Origin: AC-37 sp036389835
Lineage (GTDB): Bacteria > Actinomycetota > Thermoleophilia > Solirubrobacterales > Thermoleophilaceae
Direction of reading: 5' to 3'
DNA length: 63,244 nucleotides
Assembly: GCA_036389835.1 (NCBI GenBank)
Contig: DASVWC010000110.1
Location: forward strand, 1 to 63,244
Shown here: one piece after another, positions 23,787-32,126 of the stretch
Layout of the letters: each line of letters begins with the position of its first letter
Numbering within the stretch: the stretch's first letter is position 1
The notes under the pieces: generated by a model
What the model was told of the DNA's origin: nothing
The model's input: the letters and a program-made list of their open reading frames with translations, nothing else
Database searches by the model: none
Made by a program: the position numbers and the translations under genes

Positions 23787-24404
23787 ATGCCTCGAAGCGA
23801 GACGATGAAGGCGATCGCCGAGACGATGAAGACCGCCGCGGCCGCCTTTCGCGAGCGCGAGATCCCCTTCCTGCTGGCCGGGAGCCTGGCGTCGTGGGCG
23901 CGCGGCGGGCCGGAGACCTCCCACGACCTCGACTTCGTGGTCAAGCCCGAGGACGCGGACCGGGCGCTCGAGGCGCTCGAGCAGGCCGGGATGAAGGTCG
24001 AGCGGCCGCCCGAGGAGTGGCTCTACAAGGCCTGGGACGGCGACGTGCTCGTGGACGTGATCTTCCACCCCGCGGGCCTGCGGCCCGACGACGACGTGAT
24101 GACCCGCGGCGACGTGCTGAGCGTGATGAGCATGGAGATGCCGGTGATGGCGATCGAGGACGTGCTCGTGACCAAGCTCAACGCGCTGACCGCCCACTCG
24201 CTGCGCTACGAGGGCCTGCTCGACATCTCGCGCGCGCTGCGCGAGCAGATCGACTTCGCGACGGTGCGCAGGCGGGCGCGCGACACCCCGTTCGTGCGCG
24301 CCTACTTCGTGATGCTCGACGGGCTCGGGATCGCGTCGGTGCCCGACGCCGAGCCGGGCGGGGACGACGACCCGCGCGTGCGGGTCGACGTGACGACGGC
24401 CTAG
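23787..24404 (+). CDS. Nucleotidyltransferase-fold protein (AbiEii/MNT-like)
   Basis: 205 aa from ATG 23787 (MPRSETMKAI); an ATG at 23802 is an alternative. The nucleotidyltransferase signature is seen as FLLAGSLASWARGG followed by HDLDFVV, i.e. GS with a downstream DxD-like pair. A later acidic residue lies in VLVDVIFHPAG. The second half is helical. The family includes antitoxin/toxin nucleotidyltransferases and kinase-like tRNA modifiers, as well as plain DUF members. A small ORF overlaps its 3' end on the other strand. Function is not assigned. Confidence 0.65.
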   Translation: MPRSETMKAIAETMKTAAAAFREREIPFLLAGSLASWARGGPETSHDLDFVVKPEDADRALEALEQAGMKVERPPEEWLYKAWDGDVLVDVIFHPAGLRPDDDVMTRGDVLSVMSMEMPVMAIEDVLVTKLNALTAHSLRYEGLLDISRALREQIDFATVRRRARDTPFVRAYFVMLDGLGIASVPDAEPGGDDDPRVRVDVTTA

Positions 24405-24595
24405 CCGCGCATCGGGACGACGCCGGCGAGCGGCTCGGCCTCCTCGGTGCCGTCCGCCGCCCAGGCGAACAGCCACAGGGCCGCACGGTCGTCGGCGTCC
24501 AGGGGCAGGCGGTCCACGACCTGCTCGATCGTCTCGAGCCCGCAGCCGCTCGCGAGCATGACCTCCACCTCGCGGCGGTAGTACGCGTATCCCAT
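24401..24595 (-). CDS. Small hypothetical protein (64 aa)
   Basis: Starts MGYAYYRREVEVML at ATG 24595, chosen because AAGGAG lies 5 bases upstream; the GTG at 24601 has no room for a ribosome site. The protein is helical, with QVVDRLPLDADDRAALWLFAWA. It overlaps the convergent nucleotidyltransferase gene by 4 nt at their stops. No family recognised. Confidence 0.55.
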   Translation of the reverse strand: MGYAYYRREVEVMLASGCGLETIEQVVDRLPLDADDRAALWLFAWAADGTEEAEPLAGVVPMRG

Positions 24596-24688
24596 CCTCA
24601 CTCCTTCGGTCCGTCGGCGCCTCGCAAGCGCCTCCGTCCCAGGTAGAAATCCGTGCCGCTCCCCGCCGCACCGGAGGCGGAGGCGAAG

Positions 24689-24712
24689 CCCGGACGATAC
24701 GGGTATCCCGGG
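24689..24712. promoter_or_regulatory. Imperfect palindrome in divergent gap 24596-24767
   Basis: The 172-base gap between divergent genes contains CCCGG-AC-GATAC-GG-GTATC-CCGGG. This is a nearly perfect dyad with a two-base centre and one two-base bulge. Its position 56 bases before the NTF2-like start suits an operator. No convincing promoter hexamers or RNA genes are seen in the rest of the gap. Confidence 0.3.
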
Positions 24713-24767
24713 CGCGGGTCAACGAGTCCGCTCGACTCGCGAGCCCCGCGGCGGTTAGCCTGCGCCG

Positions 24768-25244
24768 ATGGCGCATCCCAACGACGGCCTGATCGAGCGC
24801 TTCTACGACGCCTTCGCCCGCCTCGACGGCGACGCCATGGCCGCCTGCTACGCGCCGGACGCCCGCTTCTCGGATCCGGTCTTCACCGACCTGCGCGGCG
24901 AGGAGCCGGGCGCCATGTGGCGGATGCTCACCGGGCGCGCGCAGGACCTCGAGGTGCGGCTCGCGGAGCACGAGGCCGGCGACGAGCGCGGCAGCGCGCA
25001 CTGGCTCGCCGACTACACCTTCCGAACCGGCCGGCGCGTGCACAACGACGTGCGCGCCGAGTTCCGCTTCGCGGACGGCCTGATCGCCGAGCACCGCGAC
25101 TCGTTCTCGTTCTACGCCTGGTCGCGACAGGCGCTGGGGCCGCCCGGCCTGCTGCTCGGCTGGACCCCGCTCCTGCGCGGCCGGGTGCAGCGCGAGGCCC
25201 GCGCGGGCCTGGACGAGTTCATGGCGGGCGGCGCCGCCGCCTGA
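24768..25244 (+). CDS. NTF2/SnoaL-like protein
   Basis: 158 aa. The first ~115 residues have the cone-shaped NTF2-like pattern: LIERFYDAFARLDGDAMAACYAPDARFSDPVF, then a strand-rich part with FADGLIAEHRDSFSFYAWS. The last ~35 residues are a helical tail. The fold is used for small-molecule binding, ketosteroid-isomerase-like catalysis or protein contacts; no catalytic residue assignment is possible. The gene is convergent with secG. Confidence 0.75.
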   Translation: MAHPNDGLIERFYDAFARLDGDAMAACYAPDARFSDPVFTDLRGEEPGAMWRMLTGRAQDLEVRLAEHEAGDERGSAHWLADYTFRTGRRVHNDVRAEFRFADGLIAEHRDSFSFYAWSRQALGPPGLLLGWTPLLRGRVQREARAGLDEFMAGGAAA

Positions 25245-25257
25245 CCGGCGCGCCCGG

Positions 25258-25485
25258 CTAGAAGAACTTCAGCAGGACGAAGATGTTGATCACGAACAGG
25301 ATCGCGAAGAAGATCGTCCAGCGGTCGAGGTTGCGCTCCACGAGCGAGCCGCCGCCGAACGGGCCGCTGCCGCCGCCGACGCCGAACGCGCCCGACAGGC
25401 CCGCGTCCTTGCCCGAGTGCAGCAGCACGAGCAGGATCACGATGACCGACAGCGCGACCTGCGCGAAGAGAAGGATCGTCTCCAC
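25258..25485 (-). CDS. secG: Preprotein translocase subunit SecG
   Basis: 75 aa from a GTG at 25485. Two membrane helices (FAQVALSVIVILLVLL and WTIFFAILFVINIFVLL) flank a Gly-rich cytosolic loop with LSGAFGVGGGSGPFGGG, the hallmark of SecG. SecG joins SecYE and improves SecA-driven export. The gene starts 11 bases after the stop of the CcmI-like gene, so the two are probably co-transcribed. Confidence 0.9.
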   Translation of the reverse strand: METILLFAQVALSVIVILLVLLHSGKDAGLSGAFGVGGGSGPFGGGSLVERNLDRWTIFFAILFVINIFVLLKFF

Positions 25486-25496
25486 GGCCGCGTAGG

Positions 25497-25829
25497 TTAG
25501 CCGCGGCGCCCGCCGCCGCCGGACTCGTCCGGCTCCGCCTCCCCGGGCTCGCCCCGCTCCGCCTCCCCCAGCTCGTCCAGCTCGCGCAGTATCTCGATCG
25601 CCTGCGCGCGCAGCTCGCGGTCCACGACCCGCCAGTCCTCGTCGGCCAGCTTGCCCATCTCGCGGTCGAGCTCGGCGTCGCGGATCTCGCGGTACTTGGC
25701 CTCCTTCGCCGCCTCGAGCGCGCGCCGCCTGGCGTCGTCCGCCTCCGCCGGCTCGGCGTGGCGCAGCGGCCCGAGGACCACGAGGGCCACCGCGACCGCG
25801 AGCACGGCGAACGCGATCGCGAAGTCCAC
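25497..25829 (-). CDS. CcmI/CycH N-terminal-like membrane protein
   Basis: 110 aa from a GTG at 25829. One N-terminal membrane helix (DFAIAFAVLAVAVALVVLG) is followed by a charged coiled-coil helix: AKYREIRDAELDREMGKLAD and ELRAQAIEILRELDELGE. This spacing (EIRDxELDxxxGKLxxEDW) is that of the N-terminal region of cytochrome c biogenesis protein CcmI and its short actinobacterial relatives. ccmF and ccmE lie 0.9-3.5 kb away on the same strand, which supports the link. The TPR domain of full CcmI is missing, and the tail is Gly/Glu-rich. Confidence 0.55.
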   Translation of the reverse strand: MDFAIAFAVLAVAVALVVLGPLRHAEPAEADDARRRALEAAKEAKYREIRDAELDREMGKLADEDWRVVDRELRAQAIEILRELDELGEAERGEPGEAEPDESGGGGRRG

Positions 25830-25884
25830 CCGGCGAGTCTAGGTGCGTGGCGCATCGGCGCTCGCGATCGGCCATAGTGGCCCC

Positions 25885-26577
25885 ATGCGCAGGATCGTGC
25901 TGGCAGCCGTGCTCGCCGCCGGGCTGATGGCGGCGCCCTCCGCCGACGCCAAGCGCCTGCGCGTGACCCAGTACGAGATCTACGCGGCGAAGGGCACCGT
26001 GCGCGTGATCTTCCAGGGCAGCGAGGCCGCCGGCTGCCGGGCAATCGGCGTCTGCGGGCTCAGCGGGACCGCGACGTACTCCTTCGGCGGCAGCCCGAGG
26101 AGCGGGCGCATCGTCTGGGCCCGCGACCGCAAGCGCACCGTCGCGTTCTACGGCTTCCTCGAGACCGACGCGCAGACCGTGTCCGACGTCGTCAGCGCCG
26201 GCAGCAGCGAGCACTGCACCGACCGCGCCGAGCACCGCTACGAGCCGCTCGCCTTCGAGCCGCGCAGCCGAGCCGTGCGCTTCGAGTGGCGCCAGGCGGC
26301 GCGCGACGAGGACGAGGAGGGCGTGTTCATCGGCGGCGAGGACGATCCCTTCGACACCCGCTGCGCCGGCCCGAAGCTGGGCGACCTGGCCGGGGCGCTC
26401 CCGTTCGCGGACGTCGGCTACCGCGTGTTCCGCTCGCCCCGCGCGAGCTTCCGGACTACCGGGGCGCGACCGTTCGCCGGGGGCGGCTTCGCCGGCAGCG
26501 TCGAGTGGGCCCTGCGCTACGGCCTGCGCTTCCGCGGCAACCGCGGCGGCGGCTTCTTCGCCGTGCCGATCGGCTAG
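25885..26577 (+). CDS. Secreted hypothetical protein
   Basis: 230 aa from ATG 25885 (MRRIVLAAVLAAGLMAAPSADA), chosen because a signal peptide follows directly; an upstream in-frame start at 25843 would bury it. The mature protein has four Cys in pairs (GCRAIGVCG; HCTDRAEHR; TRCAGPK) and a beta-rich pattern. No family recognised. It is divergent from the CcmI-like gene and convergent with ccmF. Confidence 0.65.
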   Translation: MRRIVLAAVLAAGLMAAPSADAKRLRVTQYEIYAAKGTVRVIFQGSEAAGCRAIGVCGLSGTATYSFGGSPRSGRIVWARDRKRTVAFYGFLETDAQTVSDVVSAGSSEHCTDRAEHRYEPLAFEPRSRAVRFEWRQAARDEDEEGVFIGGEDDPFDTRCAGPKLGDLAGALPFADVGYRVFRSPRASFRTTGARPFAGGGFAGSVEWALRYGLRFRGNRGGGFFAVPIG

Positions 26578-26645
26578 GCGCGCGCGCCGCTGGCAGATGG
26601 CCGGCCGGCCGGACCACCTCGCCCGGCCGCGGATCGGGTTGAAAT

Positions 26646-26696
26646 CGAGGTGGGCTCTCTAAGGGTCGGTATGCGACCCAAATAGAGCCCACCTCG
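26646..26696. terminator. Two-tier hairpin between convergent genes
   Basis: A perfect 13-bp stem (26646-26658 with 26684-26696) encloses a second 6-bp stem, GGGTCG (26663-26668) with CGACCC (26674-26679). The two are separated by a CTAA/AAAT internal loop and capped by GTATG. It sits in the 162-base gap between the convergent genes ending at 26577 and 26740, the place for a bidirectional terminator. The two-tier shape is more elaborate than usual, so a mobile palindromic repeat or structured RNA is also possible. No U-tract. Confidence 0.6.
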
Positions 26697-26739
26697 TGCC
26701 CAGCCGACCGCGGGGTCCGCGATCTCCGCCCACGACCTC

Positions 26740-28905
<2,166 letters not shown>

Positions 28906-28909
28906 GGCG

Positions 28910-29329
28910 CTAGAGCGTCTTGCCGTCTTGCTTGTTCTTGAACTTCGACGGGCACTTCGTGACGAGCGAGTCGCGCTTGCCGACGAGGGTTCCGTCCCTC
29001 ATCTCGCCCTCGACGACGATCTCGCGGTTGTCGCGGAAGGGGTCCGGCACGACGCCCTCGTAGACGACCGGGATCGACACCGTCCCGTCGCGGTCGCGGA
29101 CGCGGAAGTGGAGCGTCTGCCCGTCCTGGCCGCCCTCGCGCCGGATCGTGCCGGGCACGACCTTGCCGGTGACCTTGTAGTCGGTGCCGGGCTCGGCGCC
29201 GGCGATCTGCGACGGCTTACGCGCCTCGGCCGCCCCGCTGAAGCTCGTGTAGACGAGCGCGCCGCCCAGCAGCACCGCCGCCGTGAGGGCGACGACGAGC
29301 CTGATCGTGCGCTTGCGCTGCGGGTCCAT
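28910..29329 (-). CDS. ccmE: Cytochrome c maturation heme chaperone CcmE, Cys-type variant
   Basis: 139 aa. One N-terminal membrane anchor (residues ~9-29) is followed by the OB-fold domain: YKVTGKVVPGTI, LHFRVRDRDGTVSIPVVYEGVVPDPF and REIVVEGEMRDGTLVG. In classical CcmE the heme is bound by His in an HxxxY motif. Here the site reads TKCPSKFKNK, i.e. CxxxF with Cys126. Cys-type CcmE is known from archaea and sulfate reducers as CxxxY; the Phe in place of Tyr is a further change. It passes heme to CcmF, encoded directly downstream. Confidence 0.88.
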   Translation of the reverse strand: MDPQRKRTIRLVVALTAAVLLGGALVYTSFSGAAEARKPSQIAGAEPGTDYKVTGKVVPGTIRREGGQDGQTLHFRVRDRDGTVSIPVVYEGVVPDPFRDNREIVVEGEMRDGTLVGKRDSLVTKCPSKFKNKQDGKTL

Positions 29330-29353
29330 GCCCGCCGATTATCGCAGGGGCGA

Positions 29354-29704
29354 TCAGGCGCTCGCGGGGTCGCCGCCGCCCGCGCGATCGCGGGAGTGGC
29401 CCTCGCCGGTCCAGGGCGCCAGCACCAGCACGATCCGCGCGTCCTCGGTCGCGCGCACCTCGTGGCGCTCGTTCGGGTCGAAGTGCGCCAGGAAGCCCGG
29501 ACCCGCGGACTCGGTCCCCGCGGAGCTCTCGATCTCGATGGTGCCGTCGGCGACGAACACGTACGCGCGCTCGTGCACCTGATGCTCGTCGAGCGCCTCG
29601 CCGGCGGGGAGGTTGATCGCGATCAGGCGCGCCTCCCCGTCGGTCCTCAGCACCTTCGGCTTGTGCACCTCTAAGTCGAGGGAGCGGATGTCCCAGCTTT
29701 CCAA
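29354..29704 (-). CDS. Cupin domain protein
   Basis: 116 aa from TTG 29704, chosen because AGGAG lies 5 bases upstream. Single cupin barrel: motif 1 region LPAGEALDEHQVHERAYVFVADG has two His and one Glu, and motif 2 region PGFLAHFDPNERHEVRATED has the His and Arg. A metal-binding role is likely. The start lies 34 bases inside the RsbW-like gene, so the pair is translationally linked. It might be an anti-sigma-type or small-molecule sensor, but nothing shows this. Confidence 0.7.
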   Translation of the reverse strand: MESWDIRSLDLEVHKPKVLRTDGEARLIAINLPAGEALDEHQVHERAYVFVADGTIEIESSAGTESAGPGFLAHFDPNERHEVRATEDARIVLVLAPWTGEGHSRDRAGGGDPASA

Positions 29705-30102
29705 GTCGTCTCCTGTCCTCGTTGATCTCGGGGGGCGCGCAGTATCTCGAACCAGACAACCGTGCGCTCGCCCGACTCGACTCCCCACCCGTCGGCCAGG
29801 TTGTCGACGATGAACAGGCCCCAGCCGCCCTCGTCGCCCTTCGTGGGCGGCCGCGGCTCGAACCCGCGTCCGGGGTCCGCGACCTCTACCCGCAGGCGCC
29901 GCTCGTCAACCGAGAGCGCGAGGCCCACCTCGCCGGCCGCGCCCGGGTGTCGGATCGCGTTCGACACGAGCTCGCTGAGGCAGAGCGCCGCGTCGTAGAG
30001 GCGGGCCTTCGGAAACTGATCGCCGAGCCCTTCGAGCGCGCCGCGCGCCGCACGGACTGCCTTCGGGTCCCTCGGAAAGCTGAAGCTCTTGTGCGCGGTC
30101 AC
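29671..30102 (-). CDS. RsbW-like ATP-binding protein (HATPase_c_2, anti-sigma/regulatory kinase)
   Basis: 143 aa from a GTG at 30102 (VTAHKSFSFPRDPKAV). GHKL ATPase boxes are visible: N box CLSELVSNAIRHPG, G1 box VADPGRGFEP and G2 box GGWGLFIVDNLADGWG. Such single-domain proteins act as anti-sigma factors or as switch kinases on STAS antagonists, as in the SigB/SigF stress systems. No partner sigma or STAS gene is adjacent, as is common in actinobacteria. It overlaps the cupin gene by 34 nt. Confidence 0.8.
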   Translation of the reverse strand: MTAHKSFSFPRDPKAVRAARGALEGLGDQFPKARLYDAALCLSELVSNAIRHPGAAGEVGLALSVDERRLRVEVADPGRGFEPRPPTKGDEGGWGLFIVDNLADGWGVESGERTVVWFEILRAPRDQRGQETTWKAGTSAPST

Positions 30103-30146
30103 TGACGGGGTCTGCTTGGACCCCTGCCCAGCGCGGATGTTACGCG

Positions 30147-31133
30147 TCAGCGCGCGGGCGTGGCACAGCGGCGCCGGAGCGCGACGCCGCTCGCGACCAT
30201 CGCGATCCCCATGAGCACGAACGGGCCGATCGCGAGACCCGTGCTGGGCAACTCGCCACCCGCGCTCGTGCCCGTGCCCGAGCCGCCGGTGGAGCCGTCG
30301 TCGCCGCTGCCGGTCACGCCCTGGCTGCCGCCGCCCGAGCCGCCGGCCCCGCCGCCGCCCGAGCCCCCGCCCGTGACGGTCACGCTCGCCGTCATGAACG
30401 CGTGCGGCTTGCAGAAGTAAGCGAACGTGCCGGCCTTCTTGAAGGTCGCCGACCCGCTCCCGCCGCTGGCGATGTTGCCGGTGTCGAAGCTGCCGTCCTT
30501 GGCGGTCGCCGTGTGGACCTCCTTGCCGGTGTTGCGCCAGGTGACGGTGTCGCCGACGCTGACGGTGACGGACTTCGGGGCGAACGAGAAGTCCCTGATC
30601 GAGACGGTCTGCGACGCGGCCGCGCTCACGCGCTCCGGCTCGGGCTCCTCCGCACGCGTGGCGCGGGCGCGCTTGGCCTTGGGCTCGGACTTTCGGTCGG
30701 CCGCCGCTGCGGGCGCCGGGGGCTGCTCCGCGTCCGCCTCCGGCTCGGGCTCCGGTTGCGGCTCGGGGGCGGGCTGCTCGGCCACCTCCACGCTCGCGGT
30801 GGCGTCGGCGCTCTCGCCCGAGTCGTCGAGCACGCGCACGCCGACCGAGTGCGTCCCGGCGCTCTCGAACGCGTGCGCGACCGTCGCCTCGCTGCCGGAC
30901 TGGCGCTCGAAGGCCCCGTCGCCGTCGAGGTCCCACGCGTAGCTCGTGACGGTGCCGTCCTGGTCGCGCGACCCCGATGCGTCGAGCGCGACCGGCTCAC
31001 CGGCCGTGACCGCGCTCGGCGACACGCTCAGCGCCGCCACGGGCGCGACCTTCCCGTCCTCGCCCGACCAGGCGGGGACCGCGCCCCCCAGCAGGGCCGC
31101 GGCGGCGAAGAGTGCGAGCCCGGCGCGCCTCAC
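30147..31133 (-). CDS. Sortase-anchored blue copper (cupredoxin) protein with PKD domain
   Basis: 328 aa. Layout: signal peptide 1-23; PKD domain ~29-118 (SPSAVTAGEPVALDASGSRD, YAWDLDGDGAFE); charged Pro/Glu/Lys linker ~119-172; plastocyanin-like domain ~174-254; Gly/Ser linker; LPSTG motif at 295-299, hydrophobic helix, and RRR tail. Type-1 copper ligands are complete: His207 (EVHTATAKDGSF), Cys241, His244 and Met247 (YFCKPHAFM). LPxTG anchoring covalently attaches proteins to cell-wall peptides through sortase. This should therefore be a wall-bound electron carrier. No sortase gene is in the window. Confidence 0.82.
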   Translation of the reverse strand: MRRAGLALFAAAALLGGAVPAWSGEDGKVAPVAALSVSPSAVTAGEPVALDASGSRDQDGTVTSYAWDLDGDGAFERQSGSEATVAHAFESAGTHSVGVRVLDDSGESADATASVEVAEQPAPEPQPEPEPEADAEQPPAPAAAADRKSEPKAKRARATRAEEPEPERVSAAASQTVSIRDFSFAPKSVTVSVGDTVTWRNTGKEVHTATAKDGSFDTGNIASGGSGSATFKKAGTFAYFCKPHAFMTASVTVTGGGSGGGGAGGSGGGSQGVTGSGDDGSTGGSGTGTSAGGELPSTGLAIGPFVLMGIAMVASGVALRRRCATPAR

Positions 31134-31185
31134 GGAGCCGATCCTAGTGGCATATCGGGGCCTACGCGCGCGCCTGCGCGCCGGT

Positions 31186-31635
31186 TCAACGGCCCGCGAG
31201 CCGTCCGAGGTACCCGTGCTCCTCGTCGAACGCCCAGCCGAGGATGAGCAGCTTGGTGCGCAGCGACGCCGCCATGTCGAGCGGCAGCGCGTCGGGCGAG
31301 GCCTCGACCATCTGCGCGAGCTCCACGAACTGGTCGAGCTTGTCCGCGCGCCGGTCCTCGTCGAGCCCGTCCCAGTTCGGCGCGAGCTCGCGCTCGTAGA
31401 AGTCGTCGGGCTCGACGTCGAGCTCCACCATGTGGCGCACGTCGCCGGTCGGCGCCTCGACCTCGCCCTCGAGCAGGTCGCGCGTGAGCGAACGCAGGTC
31501 GAGCTCGCGCCCGCCGCGCTCGCTGTGGAGCGCCGTCAGCGTCGCGCGCATGGTCGCGGCGTCGCGGGCGAGGGACGGCTGAGAGCCGGCGCCGCGCTCG
31601 CGGCGCTCGACCCTCAGCCGGTCCAGCAGTCCCAT
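31186..31635 (-). CDS. Hypothetical cytosolic protein
   Basis: 149 aa, no signal or membrane segment. The composition is acidic and mostly helical, with short motifs VELDVEPDDFYERELAPNWD and LRTKLLILGWAFDEEHGYLG. It lies 21 bases after the lipoprotein gene on the same strand. No family recognised. Confidence 0.6.
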   Translation of the reverse strand: MGLLDRLRVERRERGAGSQPSLARDAATMRATLTALHSERGGRELDLRSLTRDLLEGEVEAPTGDVRHMVELDVEPDDFYERELAPNWDGLDEDRRADKLDQFVELAQMVEASPDALPLDMAASLRTKLLILGWAFDEEHGYLGRLAGR

Positions 31636-31656
31636 CGCCTACCTACGCGGCGAGAG

Positions 31657-32040
31657 CTACTCGCTGAGCTTCTCGCACTCCTCCTGGGCCCGCTTGCGCG
31701 CCGCCTCGTCGGGAATCTGCTTCACGGACTCGACGCACTGCTCCTTGGCCTTCTCCTTGACCTCGTCCGTGTCGCCCGTCTCGGCGGCACGGCAGCTGGC
31801 CTCGGCGGTCTCCTTCGCGTCGCCCTCGAGCTTCCTGGCCTCCTCGTAGCAGCGCTGGATCGCCTCGTCCTTGCTCTTCGGGGCGTCCGACCCGGAGGTC
31901 TCGCCGATGCTCGTGTCGGCACCGCCGCTCCCGCCGTTGTCGCCGTCATCGTCGTCGTCCCCACACCCGACCGCGAACATCATGGCCGCGGCCAGCGTCG
32001 CGAGGAGCGTGAGCATTCGCTTGATGCGTTCGTTTGTCAT
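31657..32040 (-). CDS. Putative lipoprotein with Cys-spaced helical domain
   Basis: 127 aa. Lipobox AVGC (Cys26) after a hydrophobic stretch; then DDDDD and a Gly/Ser linker. The C-terminal ~65 residues are charged helices with four Cys about 18-20 residues apart (IQRCYEE, EASCRAA, KEQCVES, QEECEKL). This suggests disulfide-stapled antiparallel helices. No known family. Upstream is the 86-base gap to valS, which carries nothing recognisable. Confidence 0.65.
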   Translation of the reverse strand: MTNERIKRMLTLLATLAAAMMFAVGCGDDDDDGDNGGSGGADTSIGETSGSDAPKSKDEAIQRCYEEARKLEGDAKETAEASCRAAETGDTDEVKEKAKEQCVESVKQIPDEAARKRAQEECEKLSE

Positions 32041-32126
32041 GGGCGGGTACTAGACCACACCCTCCGGCGCGAAGGCAAGCCGGCGGCACTCAATGAATCT
32101 TCGTTCCCGCGGATAACCTGCGAGCG

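Noticed and set aside
23764..23787. TTG at 23787 as start of the metallophosphoesterase
   Set aside because: It would overlap the start of the divergent gene and add eight non-conserved residues; ATG 23763 directly precedes the conserved GDVH strand.
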